Made by a program: the position numbers and the translations under genes. A stretch of 64,000 bases of DNA, taken from positions 78,136-142,135 of the forward strand of contig NZ_JAEUAN010000018.1 of NCBI RefSeq assembly GCF_019511445.1, read 5' to 3'. Under the pieces are notes generated by a model that searched no databases, was not told the origin of the DNA, and saw nothing but the letters and a program-made list of their open reading frames with translations. Shown one piece after another: positions 15,904-23,764 of this stretch; the stretch's first letter is position 1; each line of letters begins with the position of its first letter. Origin of the DNA: Aliirhizobium wenxiniae (GTDB taxonomy: Bacteria; Pseudomonadota; Alphaproteobacteria; Rhizobiales; Rhizobiaceae).

Positions 15904-18165
15904 TTACTGGTTGGAGGCGACCGGCTTCACCAATGGTGTGATACGACGGATCGTCACGCGACGGTTCTCCTGGTTCGCGGCCTCGGTGCTCACCTTCAGG
16001 TATCGCTCGCCATAGCCTTGCGTCGTCATGTTTTCCGGCGGAATGCCGAAAGCATCCGACAGCACGACGGCAACCGATTCCGCACGCCTGTCCGAAAGGA
16101 CAAGGTTGCTTTCGTCGGAGCCAACCGCATCCGTATGGCCTTCAATCAGGAAGGTTTCGGACGGATCCTTTTCCAAGACCTGATTGATCGCATCCGCAAC
16201 CTTGCGCAGCGAGCTTGCCTGGTTCATCGGGATTTCCGCACTTCCCGTGGCAAAGGTGATCGTATCGAGATCGATACGCGGAACCTTGTCGCGGATACGT
16301 GCGGAATAACGGACTTCGTCCAGCGAATAGGGCCGTTCGACCCGCTCTACCGGCGGCTGCTCCAAGAACCGATAGTAATCGCGGTCCGGCTCGCTGGACG
16401 TATCGATGATATAGTCATCGATCGGTACGCCAAGCCGCATCGGCGGCAGGTCGTCGCCCGGATCGCGCCAGGTGTAATCTCTGCGATCTTCCAGAAGCTC
16501 CGGTGCATAATAGAGCACATATTCCTTGCCGCCGCGCACAACGCGCGAACGCTGCACGACTTCGCCGTAGCGGTTGCGGATCGTCACCACGCGGGTGCCA
16601 TCGTCACGCTCGACGATTTCGCGGTAGCGACCATCACCCAAACGCTCGTATTCCGGCTGCCTTCCATCCTCATAGAAGCGACGGCTGTCATTGTGGCGGA
16701 CATAGGTCTGGTTATCGATCGAGATGATCTCACGGCCGTCGTCGCGATCCCAGTTTCTACGGTCGCGGTCGCGATTGCGGTCCTGTCCTTGAGCCTGACC
16801 CTGCCCCAGAAGAGCGCCTGCAATCGGGCCAAGAACATCCCATCCGCGCGGGCGTTCGAAATCGGGCCTGCCATCCATGCGCTCGCCACGTTCCTCGACC
16901 AGTTCGCGCCGCTGGTTGCGCCAGCGCTCCCTGTCTTCACGGGTCACACGATCGCTGGCCTGCGCGTCGGCATCGGTGCGCGGCGGCGGAGCCGGGCGCT
17001 CCTGTGCCTGCTGTCGATCGGGCGTGCGGGCATCCGGGCGATTGCCATCGCGGCGCGGACGATCACCGTTGTTCTGGGCACGATCGGGCCGCAGCTCCTT
17101 GGCGCTGTCGAGCACGGCCGCACCGTTTTCAACCGGAAGCATCGGCTGTTCGGCGCTCTGTTCGACCGGCCGCGGCTGGTTGCGCTCGCCGCCGCTTGCC
17201 GCACGTTCGGGAGGCGCCCTGTTCGGATCCTGTGCCTGCTGACGCGGTGTCTGGCCGGGCTGCTGATCCGGCTGTACCGGTACGGGAGCCTGGTCGGCAT
17301 TTTGTTGCGGGCGACGCTGGGGACGTTCACCGCCTTCGCCCTGATCGGCCTGCTGGCGCTGCGGGCGCTCGCCCTGAGGACGCTGACCCTCGGGCTGCTC
17401 GGTTTGAGGACGCTCCGCCTGTTGCGGGCGACCTTGCGGCTGTTCAGGCTGTAGCTGTTCGGCCTGCTGCTGGCGTTGCGGCCGCGGCGTGGGCTGTTCA
17501 GCCTGTTGAGCATCTGGCTTTGCGGCCGGTTCCGGCGCCTGATCGGCCTGCTGGCGTTGCGGGCGCTCGCCTTGCGGCTGCTCCGGCTGTGGCTGCTCAG
17601 CCTGCTGCTGACGCTCCTTGCGCGGTTTGGGCTGTTCGGCCTGTTCCGCATCCGGTTTTGCCTGCTGCTGTGGTTCGGGCGCCTGCTCGGCATTCTGCTG
17701 GCGACGTTGTGGTCGCTCGCTGCCCTCGCCCTGATCGGCTTGTTGCTGGCGGCGCTGGGGACGTTCCCCCTCCGGCTGCTCGGCACGCTGTTCACGCTGG
17801 CGCGGCTGCTCTTCCGCCTGGCCGGCATCCTGTTGCTGACGGCGTTGCGGACGCTCGCCGCCCTCACCCTGGTCCGCCTGCTGGCGGCGCTGCGGCCGTT
17901 CACCTTCCGGCTGTTCGGCACGCTGCTGACGCTCACCGCGCGGGCGCTCTGCGCCTTCGCCCTCGTCTGCCTGCGGCTTGCGGCGTTTGGGGATCTCCTC
18001 ACCTTCTGCAGGAACCTGCTCCTGAACCCGGATGATACCTGCTGCTACCGGCTGTGCCGCTCCGAGTTCCATGCCGGACGGCAGGGCATAGGCAGGCTGC
18101 ATCAACAATGGCAGGGACAAAACAGGCGCCGCCACGCTGGCGAACAGTCTGGATTTCATCGACAT
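15904..18165 (-). CDS. OmpA-family protein with long Q/E/R/P-rich repeat region
   Basis: Envelope protein of 753 residues. It has an N-terminal signal peptide (LFASVAAPVLSLPLLMQPAYA). Residues about 55-350 are a low-complexity region with many imperfect copies of units such as EGERPQRRQQADQ and AEQPEGERPQ, very rich in Gln, Glu, Arg and Pro and surely disordered. A second charged region (about 350-470) follows, then a segment of YEDGRQPEYERLGDGRYREI type. The C-terminal 120 residues are an OmpA-like peptidoglycan-binding domain (TFATGSAEIPMN..., FLIEGHTDAVGSDESNLVLS, RRAESVAVVL, GYGERYLKV). It likely anchors to peptidoglycan. Similar proteins exist in rhizobia, but the repeat length varies. 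The ATG at 18165 follows AGAGGA. Confidence 0.88.
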   Translation of the reverse strand: MSMKSRLFASVAAPVLSLPLLMQPAYALPSGMELGAAQPVAAGIIRVQEQVPAEGEEIPKRRKPQADEGEGAERPRGERQQRAEQPEGERPQRRQQADQGEGGERPQRRQQQDAGQAEEQPRQREQRAEQPEGERPQRRQQQADQGEGSERPQRRQQNAEQAPEPQQQAKPDAEQAEQPKPRKERQQQAEQPQPEQPQGERPQRQQADQAPEPAAKPDAQQAEQPTPRPQRQQQAEQLQPEQPQGRPQQAERPQTEQPEGQRPQGERPQRQQADQGEGGERPQRRPQQNADQAPVPVQPDQQPGQTPRQQAQDPNRAPPERAASGGERNQPRPVEQSAEQPMLPVENGAAVLDSAKELRPDRAQNNGDRPRRDGNRPDARTPDRQQAQERPAPPPRTDADAQASDRVTREDRERWRNQRRELVEERGERMDGRPDFERPRGWDVLGPIAGALLGQGQAQGQDRNRDRDRRNWDRDDGREIISIDNQTYVRHNDSRRFYEDGRQPEYERLGDGRYREIVERDDGTRVVTIRNRYGEVVQRSRVVRGGKEYVLYYAPELLEDRRDYTWRDPGDDLPPMRLGVPIDDYIIDTSSEPDRDYYRFLEQPPVERVERPYSLDEVRYSARIRDKVPRIDLDTITFATGSAEIPMNQASSLRKVADAINQVLEKDPSETFLIEGHTDAVGSDESNLVLSDRRAESVAVVLSDAFGIPPENMTTQGYGERYLKVSTEAANQENRRVTIRRITPLVKPVASNQ

Positions 18166-18624
18166 GACATTTTCCTCTTCTGGCTTTCGTCCCTAGATGC
18201 GCGCGACGGCCCCAATGGTCATCCCTGTTGTGGCCCACCTCTTGCGGGCAGTTTTTCGCGGCACCACAACTGTATTTGTTCCAATTTGGTTCCCATTATG
18301 ACCGGCAGCAAAGGTCCGCATGATCGGGACCAAAGTCTGAACCGTGCTTGAATGAAGTATTCATCGCTGATTATGCCTGCGCCATCTTGGCGCATCGCAA
18401 ACACTGCCGCCCTTGACATTATGCATTTTCCTCCAGGAACCTTGTGGCGACGTGTCGGTTGGGACGTATCCGTCAAAGGGATGTGAAGCCCGAGGTTGCC
18501 GCAGAAAATGCCGTTGCAATTTTCCCGGAGCCGGTATCTATAAAAACCAAGGGCTGCAAAACGCCCCTCACCGGCTGCGAAAAACCGAAAAAACGCCGCC
18601 GGACTGCCAACAGAGAGGACCATT
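18166..18624. other. Divergent intergenic region, no gene recognised
   Basis: About 460 bases between the divergently transcribed OmpA-family gene and the amino-acid binding protein gene. A TTGACA hexamer lies at 18413-18418 but no good -10 follows at the right distance. A short stem GGGC/GCCC lies near 18550. Open frames here are in shadow frames or lack ribosome binding sites. Promoters for both flanking genes should be here. Confidence 0.35.
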
Positions 18625-19410
18625 ATGAACATCTCCACCCGTTTGTTTGCTGCCGCGTCGATCGCAGCGATCTCGCTTTTCGCTGGCGCCGCTTCGGCAC
18701 AGGAAAAGCTGGTGATCGGTACGGAAGGTGCCTACCCGCCCTTCAACGTTCTGGAATCCAACGGCGAGCTGACCGGCTTCGATATCGACATCGCCAAGGC
18801 GCTCTGCGTCCAGATGAAGACCGAGTGCACCTTCGTCACCAATGACTGGGACGGCATCATTCCGGCTCTGCAGTCGAAGAAGTTCGACGCGATCATCGCT
18901 TCCATGTCAATCACGCCCGAGCGTCAGCAGCAGGTCACCTTCTCGAAGAAGTACTACAACACGCCTCCGGCGATCGCCGTGCCGAAGGATTCTCCGCTGA
19001 CGGAAGCAACCGCCGAATCGCTGAAGGGCAAGGCCATCGGCGCTCAGGGTTCGACCAGCCATGCCAACTATGTCGAAAAGCATTTCCCGGATTCGGATGA
19101 AAAGCTCTATCCGACCGCCGACGAATACAAGCTCGACCTGACCAACGGCCGTATCGATGGCGTCGTCGACGATATCGTCGTCCTCACGGAATGGGTGAAG
19201 TCGGATGCCGGCTCCTGCTGCAAGATCCTGACCCCGCTTCCGGTCGATCCGGAAATCAACGGCCAGGGTGCAGGCATTGCCGTGCGCAAGGATGAACAGG
19301 CTCTGGCCGACAAGTTCACCGCAGCCATCGCCGCGATCCGCGCCGACGGCACCTACAAGAAGATCCAGGACAAGTATTTCGACTTCGACGTCTATGGCGG
19401 CGAACAGTAA
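18625..19410 (+). CDS. Amino-acid ABC transporter periplasmic binding protein (polar/basic amino acids)
   Basis: Periplasmic ligand-binding protein of 261 residues, SBP family 3 (HisJ/ArgT-like). It has a signal peptide ending ASA-QEK. Family motifs: IGTEGAYPPFNVLESNGELTGFDIDIAKAL, NDWDGIIPALQSKKFDAIIASMSITPER, and AIGAQGSTSHANYVEKHFPD. The ligand is probably lysine, arginine, ornithine or another polar amino acid, but this is only by family resemblance. The start follows AGAGAGGACC. A strong terminator follows the stop, and two permease genes come next, so the binding protein is probably made in excess over the permeases by partial termination. Confidence 0.92.
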   Translation: MNISTRLFAAASIAAISLFAGAASAQEKLVIGTEGAYPPFNVLESNGELTGFDIDIAKALCVQMKTECTFVTNDWDGIIPALQSKKFDAIIASMSITPERQQQVTFSKKYYNTPPAIAVPKDSPLTEATAESLKGKAIGAQGSTSHANYVEKHFPDSDEKLYPTADEYKLDLTNGRIDGVVDDIVVLTEWVKSDAGSCCKILTPLPVDPEINGQGAGIAVRKDEQALADKFTAAIAAIRADGTYKKIQDKYFDFDVYGGEQ

Positions 19411-19425
19411 TCTACTTTTCTCGTG

Positions 19426-19467
19426 AAAAAGCGGCGGAAGGGTCACCTTCCGCCGTTTTCATTTTTG
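19426..19467 (+). terminator. Strong intrinsic terminator between binding protein and permeases
   Basis: AAAAGCGGCGGAAGG, 4-base loop, CCTTCCGCCGTTTTCATTTTT. It lies directly after the binding-protein stop. The permease genes are about 95 bases further on, so it may attenuate their expression, or they may have their own promoter. Confidence 0.85.
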
Positions 19468-19562
19468 TGAAGCACTTGTCCTCAAGAAATTTTCCTTTTT
19501 AATTGGCATTTGAAAGCGGCACGACATAAGCCGCAGGGGAATATGAACCGGAACATGATCCT

Positions 19563-20345
19563 ATGAGCGGATGGCTCTCCGCCCTCTTTAATATACTCGA
19601 CCCGTTTTGCGGCCCCGCCGGTATCTTTACCTGGCTTGGCGGCTCCGGGCTGGTCTCCTGTGGCGACACCGGATGGGGCGACGAAATCGCCTTCGGCGTC
19701 AAGGTGACGATCTCGCTGGCGCTCGCCACACTGCCTGTCGGGCTGCTGATCGGTTTCCTGATCGCACTTGCCGCGCAGTCGCAGGAAAAACTGCTGAGGC
19801 TGGCCGCCGGTATCTACACGACCATCTTTCGCGGCCTGCCGGAACTGCTGACACTGTTTATCGTCTACTATGGCGCGCAGATGCTGATCCAGTCCGTGCT
19901 TTCCTTCTTCGGTTATGACGGGCGCGTGGAGATCAACGCCTTCGTTGCCGGCATGGTGGCATTGGCGGTGGTTTTCTCCTCCTATTCGTCGGAAGTTCTG
20001 CTGTCGGCCTTCCGCGCCATTCCGCGTGGGCAATATGAGGCCGGCGATGCGCTCGGTCTTCGTCGCGGCAAGACCATGCTGCTGATCGTCCTGCCACAGC
20101 TCATCCGCATCGCCCTGCCCGGCCTTACCAATCTCTGGCTGATCCTGCTCAAGGATACGTCCTATGTGTCCGTCATCGGGCTTGCCGATATCGTGCGCCA
20201 GACGGGTGTTGCTGCACGCGTCAGCAAGGAAGCCTTCTTCTTCTATTTCCTCGCCTGCCTGCTCTACCTGATCCTGGCGATGATCTCCTCCTACGGTCTC
20301 GGCTTCATCGAGCGCTGGGCCAAGCGGTCGGAGGTTTCCCGATGA
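19563..20345 (+). CDS. Amino-acid ABC transporter permease (HisQ-like)
   Basis: Inner-membrane permease of the His/Glu/Gln/Arg type, 260 residues, with about five TM segments. The typical start of the core is FGVKVTISLALATLPVGLLIGFLIAL, followed by TTIFRGLPELLTLFIVYYG. The ATPase-contact loop is YEAGDALGLRRGKTMLLIVLPQLIRIALPGLTN. The ATG at 19563 follows GGAACATGATCCT, a moderate site. The gene overlaps the next permease by 4 bases (ATGA). It pairs with that permease as the membrane channel for the binding protein upstream. Confidence 0.9.
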   Translation: MSGWLSALFNILDPFCGPAGIFTWLGGSGLVSCGDTGWGDEIAFGVKVTISLALATLPVGLLIGFLIALAAQSQEKLLRLAAGIYTTIFRGLPELLTLFIVYYGAQMLIQSVLSFFGYDGRVEINAFVAGMVALAVVFSSYSSEVLLSAFRAIPRGQYEAGDALGLRRGKTMLLIVLPQLIRIALPGLTNLWLILLKDTSYVSVIGLADIVRQTGVAARVSKEAFFFYFLACLLYLILAMISSYGLGFIERWAKRSEVSR

Positions 20346-21172
20346 GCGTGACGAAGGAAATGATCCCGCCGCGCCCGGCGCCTGCTGTTCTGCACCGGCC
20401 TCTGACGACGGCGAAGGTCGTCGGCATCGGGGTGCTCATCCTGTGGGCGCTGCTCGCCATGGCGCTGATCAGCATGGTGATCGAGGGCTGGGATCCGGCC
20501 AAATTCGAGCGCTATGGACCGCGTTACCTCAACGGCTTGTGGACGACGATTTCGCTGGTGGGCATCTCCATCGTGCTCGGGGCCATTCTATCGCTGCCTA
20601 TCGCATTCGCCCGCATGGCGAAGAACCGCGTGCTGAATGCGATTGCCTACGCCTATGTCTACGTCTTCCGCTCGACGCCGCTGCTCGCCCAGTTGTTCCT
20701 GATCTATTACGGTCTCGGCAGTTTCCGGCCGCAGCTGGAATCTGTTGGTTTGTGGTGGTTCTTCCGCGAGGCCTGGTATTGCGGTCTTTTTTCGCTGACG
20801 CTGAACACTGCCGCCTATCAGGCGGAAATCCTGCGTGGCGCGCTCCAGAGCGTTCCGGTCGGCCAGCACGAAGGTGCAGCCGCACTCGGCATTTCCAAGC
20901 GCGTCGCCTTCTGGAAGATCATCCTGCCGCAGGCCCTGATCGTGGCGCTTCGGCCCTATGGCAACGAGATCATCCTGATGATCAAGGGCTCGGCCGTCGT
21001 CGCCATCGTTACCGTCTACGATCTGATGGGCGAGACGCGCTACGCCTTCTCGCGGACGTTCGATTACCAGACCTATCTCTGGGCTGCGATCTTCTACCTC
21101 ACCATGGTCGAAGCGTTGCGGCATTTGTGGAACTTCATCGAACGACGCCTGACCCGCCATCTGGTGCGCTAG
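20342..21172 (+). CDS. Amino-acid ABC transporter permease (HisM-like)
   Basis: Second permease subunit, 276 residues. After a 25-residue cytoplasmic start come about five TM segments, including VVGIGVLILWALLAMALISMV and LNGLWTTISLVGISIVLGAIL. The conserved pair YVFRSTPLLAQLFLIYYGLG and the EAA loop HEGAAALGISKRVAFWKIILPQALIVALRPYGNE are present. It ends the cluster: no ABC ATPase gene follows within the window, so the ATPase must come from elsewhere in the genome or be shared. The end is followed by an intergenic region with a strong hairpin ahead of usg. Confidence 0.9.
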   Translation: MSVTKEMIPPRPAPAVLHRPLTTAKVVGIGVLILWALLAMALISMVIEGWDPAKFERYGPRYLNGLWTTISLVGISIVLGAILSLPIAFARMAKNRVLNAIAYAYVYVFRSTPLLAQLFLIYYGLGSFRPQLESVGLWWFFREAWYCGLFSLTLNTAAYQAEILRGALQSVPVGQHEGAAALGISKRVAFWKIILPQALIVALRPYGNEIILMIKGSAVVAIVTVYDLMGETRYAFSRTFDYQTYLWAAIFYLTMVEALRHLWNFIERRLTRHLVR

Positions 21173-21272
21173 CAGCACTCACAGAAGATGGATGCTAATA
21201 GACTGAAATAAAACATCAATTTCGGCCAAAAGCGATAATCGTCAAGCTTCCATTAAGCATGACATGATCCCA

Positions 21273-21303
21273 TTTCAATGACGCAGGCAATGCGTCATTG
21301 AAA
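21273..21303 (+). promoter_or_regulatory. Perfect 13-bp hairpin just before the usg ribosome binding site
   Basis: TTTCAATGACGCA (21273-21285) and TGCGTCATTGAAA (21291-21303) pair across the loop GGCAA. The AAGGGA ribosome binding site of usg starts 2 bases later. It is too close to the start codon (15 bases) to be the terminator of the preceding operon alone; it may be an RNA control element or an operator. Confidence 0.55.
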
Positions 21304-21317
21304 AAAGGGAACAGCAG

Positions 21318-21581
21318 ATGTCGGAACTCGAAATGATGCTGCGAGGCTACGGCCTCACCACCGCCCAGATCTTCTACCGCATGCCGGATCATCCTGCCCT
21401 GCTGCAGAGTTACGTCTGGCAGAATTACGATCTCGCCCCCGACTCTCCCGAAATGAACGGCTTTCTGAAATTCTGGCAGGAAAAGCTGGAAGGCCCCATC
21501 CATTCCGTCCGCTACGTGCATCGCAAGCTGATCTCGGCCAGCGAGTGGCGGCAGGTGAAGGGCGAAATCATCCTGCACTGA
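21318..21581 (+). CDS. usg: Usg family protein
   Basis: Small 87-residue protein of the Usg family, first named as the gene upstream of trpF in Caulobacter. The sequence YGLTTAQIFYRMPDHPALLQSYVWQNYDLAPDSPEMNGFLKFW covers almost the whole conserved domain. Function is unknown; homologues in rhizobia are often near trp or tRNA-modification genes but here it stands between an ABC transporter and a methyltransferase gene. AAGGGA precedes the ATG. The 13-bp hairpin directly upstream suggests regulated expression. Confidence 0.9.
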   Translation: MSELEMMLRGYGLTTAQIFYRMPDHPALLQSYVWQNYDLAPDSPEMNGFLKFWQEKLEGPIHSVRYVHRKLISASEWRQVKGEIILH

Positions 21582-21659
21582 TCGCGTCTGCTGCGATCCT
21601 CGCAATTGCCAAACGCTGTCGCGACACGTAAAGCGGCTGGCAACAACGAGGATATGGTT

Positions 21660-22469
21660 ATGGCGAAGATCGACGAAGAAGCATTGGCGGAAGCCTATAA
21701 CAAGGCGCTTGCACATGAAAAGGCCGGCGAGATCGATGCCGCCGTCGAAGCCTATCGCCAGGTGCTCGAAATCGATCCGGAAGATCACGGTGGTGCCGCC
21801 GTTCGCATCGCCTCGATGGGCCGCGGCGAAGCGCCGCCGAAGGCGCCGGATGCCTATGTCGAAACCTTGTTCGACCAGCACGCAGAAAGCTTTGAAGACA
21901 TTCTGGTCGAACAACTCGGTTATGCCGTGCCGGTTCTGGTGCGCCAGCGCCTGCAGGAGCTGAAGCTCGGCCCGTTCAAGCGCATGCTCGATCTCGGCTG
22001 CGGCACGGGTCTTACCGGCGGCACGCTGCGCGACATGGTCGATGACATTACCGGTCTCGACATTTCCGAAAACATGGTCGAGATCGCCCATGAGAAGGAT
22101 CTCTACGAGACGCTCTATGTCGCCGAAGTCGAGGACTTTCTCGAGGACAATGACGACGAGCCCTTCGATCTGATCACGGCGACCGACGTGCTTCCCTATC
22201 TCGGCGCGCTCGAACCGCTGTTCTTCGGTGCGGCCGAAAACATGGTCGCCGGCGGCCTGTTCATCTTCTCGTCGGAATCCTTAGATGAAGGTGACGAGCG
22301 CACCTACACGGTCGGCCCGCACCAGCGCTTCATGCATTCACCGGCCTATATCCGCACACGGCTTGCCGATACCGGTTTCGAGCTTGTCGAAATGACTGAC
22401 ATCAACGTGCGCATGCAGGACGGCAATCCCAGCCCGGGCCATCTGGTCATCGCCAAATTGAAGAGCTAG
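21660..22469 (+). CDS. TPR-containing class I SAM-dependent methyltransferase
   Basis: About 269 residues. The first 45 residues hold a TPR-like helix pair (AYNKALAHEKAGEIDAAVEAYRQVLEIDPEDHGG). A Rossmann methyltransferase domain follows with motif I LDLGCGTGLTGG (about residue 112), the acidic loop ITGLDISENMVEIA, motif DLITATDVLPYLG and GGLFIFSSE. Such proteins have been linked to nodulation or small-molecule O-methylation only by loose analogy; the substrate is unknown. The ATG at 21660 is preferred as GAGGA lies about 9 bases before it; ATG at 21654 is too close. A repeat element follows the stop. Confidence 0.85.
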   Translation: MAKIDEEALAEAYNKALAHEKAGEIDAAVEAYRQVLEIDPEDHGGAAVRIASMGRGEAPPKAPDAYVETLFDQHAESFEDILVEQLGYAVPVLVRQRLQELKLGPFKRMLDLGCGTGLTGGTLRDMVDDITGLDISENMVEIAHEKDLYETLYVAEVEDFLEDNDDEPFDLITATDVLPYLGALEPLFFGAAENMVAGGLFIFSSESLDEGDERTYTVGPHQRFMHSPAYIRTRLADTGFELVEMTDINVRMQDGNPSPGHLVIAKLKS

Positions 22470-22507
22470 TTTCTTTTCGTAACAAGGCGGAAATGGTGCC
22501 CACAAAG

Positions 22508-22642
22508 CCCCTCATCCGCCTGCCGGCACCTTCTCCCCGCATGCTGGGAGAAGGGCGGACACCGCAAGGTATCGACCCACGCCGACATCGAGCGAGGCAA
22601 GTCCCCTCGCCCCGCTTGCGGGGAGAGGGTTAGGGTGAGGGG
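22508..22642. repeat. GC-rich intergenic mosaic repeat (RIME-like)
   Basis: About 135 bases whose ends are inverted: the left end starts CCCCTCATCCGCCTG and has CTTCTCCCCGC; the right end read inverted starts CCCCTCACCCTAACC and has CTCTCCCCGC. An inner stem CCCCGCTTGCGGGG lies near 22612-22625. It resembles the rhizobial intergenic palindromic mosaic elements (RIME type). The right end adjoins the GTG start of the DinB gene and supplies its only G-rich ribosome-binding-like sequence. Confidence 0.7.
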
Positions 22643-22648
22643 CATTTT

Positions 22649-23227
22649 GTGAAGACGGCAACGACACCACAGCGCTACTTCCTCGCCCAGGCATACAACA
22701 ACGCCTGGGCCAATCACCGCCTCCTCAAGGCCTGCGCATTACTGTCCGCTGAAGACCTCGCCGCACCGCGCCAAAACTTCTTTCCATCGATCATCTACAC
22801 GCTGAACCATATCCTGACCGTCGACTGGCTCTATATCGGTGCACTTGAAGGAAACTGTCCGGGCGCTTCCGCCTTCGAACCGGAAATCCCGTTTGCTATC
22901 CTTGCCGATCTCGACCGCGAGCAGCGCGCCGCCGACCGCCGCCTCATAGACCACTGTCGCAGCCTGACGGACGAGACGCTTTGCGGCGAAGTCAGCATCC
23001 CGCGCGATACGCATGTGCAGGTCGAACCGGCAGACCGCATCCTGCTGCATCTCTTCCAGCACCAGATACATCATCGCGGACAGGTTCACGCGATGTTATC
23101 CGCAACCGGCGTAAAGCCGCCGCAACTGGACGAATTCTTTCCATCAGACCCGGCAGAACAGGCGCTTCGAGCGCAGGATCTGGCTGAACTCGGGTTTACC
23201 GAACAGATGATCTGGAGTGATCGATAA
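22649..23227 (+). CDS. DinB-family metal-binding protein
   Basis: A 192-residue four-helix-bundle protein of the DinB/YfiT family. The start (RYFLAQAYNNAWANHRLLKAC) is the typical first helix. The three metal-ligand histidines are expected in YTLNHILTVDWLY (His near residue 52) and LFQHQIHHRGQVHAML (near 138-142); all are present. Family members include thiol-dependent transferases and damage-induced proteins; the substrate here is unknown. The start is a GTG at 22649 right behind a repeat element, with GTGAGGGG serving as ribosome binding site. The stop overlaps the next gene's ATG by one base (TAATG). Confidence 0.85.
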   Translation: MKTATTPQRYFLAQAYNNAWANHRLLKACALLSAEDLAAPRQNFFPSIIYTLNHILTVDWLYIGALEGNCPGASAFEPEIPFAILADLDREQRAADRRLIDHCRSLTDETLCGEVSIPRDTHVQVEPADRILLHLFQHQIHHRGQVHAMLSATGVKPPQLDEFFPSDPAEQALRAQDLAELGFTEQMIWSDR

Positions 23228-23637
23228 TGCTGTATTTCACCATCAAGGCCCTGCACCAACTTTCCGACTTTCTGCTGATCGGCGGCATGCTGATCAATGC
23301 CTTCGTCATCTCGATGGTGCCGCCGCCGATCCGCGTCGGCGTCATCGTCGCGCTGCGCAAATACGATCGCACCGTGACCACGGCCGCACTTGCCGGGGCC
23401 TGGATTTTTGGCCTGTGGCTCGCCTTTGGTTATATCGGTTTCTCCGATGGCTGGCTGCATGCCAAGCTTCTTCTGGTCGTCATTCTTTCGGCCCTACACG
23501 GCATGCAACAGGCCGCGATGCGCAAGATGGCTGCCGATCCGAAGCTTGAACCCAATGCCTTCGTGCGCATCGGCATGCCGACCATTCTGATCTGTCTGGT
23601 GCTCATCGTAGCGCTGGCCGTGATCAAGCCGTTCTGA
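23227..23637 (+). CDS. CopD-family / small four-TM membrane protein
   Basis: 136 residues with about four TM segments (LSDFLLIGGMLINAFVISM, TAALAGAWIFGLWLAFGYIGF, LLLVVILSALHGM, GMPTILICLVLIVALAVI). The W-LHAKLLLV...LHGM pattern with histidines suits the CopD/HemJ-like membrane family, which may bind haem or copper. Function is not certain. The start is coupled to the DinB gene (TAATG). No copper genes are nearby, so a copper role is weak. Confidence 0.65.
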   Translation: MLYFTIKALHQLSDFLLIGGMLINAFVISMVPPPIRVGVIVALRKYDRTVTTAALAGAWIFGLWLAFGYIGFSDGWLHAKLLLVVILSALHGMQQAAMRKMAADPKLEPNAFVRIGMPTILICLVLIVALAVIKPF

Positions 23638-23669
23638 TTTCGCCCTTTTCTCATCCTTGACTGCGCATC

Positions 23670-23696
23670 CGCCGCAAAACAGCCCGTTTTGCGGCG
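23670..23696 (+). other. Perfect 11-bp stem-loop between the CopD-like gene and ddl
   Basis: CGCCGCAAAAC and GTTTTGCGGCG pair across the loop AGCCC, about 33 bases after the CopD-like stop and 70 before the ddl ATG. No T tract follows on either strand, so it is either a Rho-linked 3' end or a structure in the ddl leader. Confidence 0.5.
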
Positions 23697-23764
23697 TCGC
23701 AAGGAATGGGCAAAAACCGATGCAGAATCGGATACCGGCTGCGAGCCGGACTGGAGAGGGATAT

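Noticed and set aside
16018..18351. Three long plus-strand open frames (290-480 codons) opposite the OmpA-family gene
   Set aside because: The repeat-rich coding strand gives Leu/Arg/Ala-rich antisense frames with no signal, family motif or ribosome binding site.
22508..22642. CRISPR-like or tandem repeat
   Set aside because: Only one element with inverted ends; no regular spacers.
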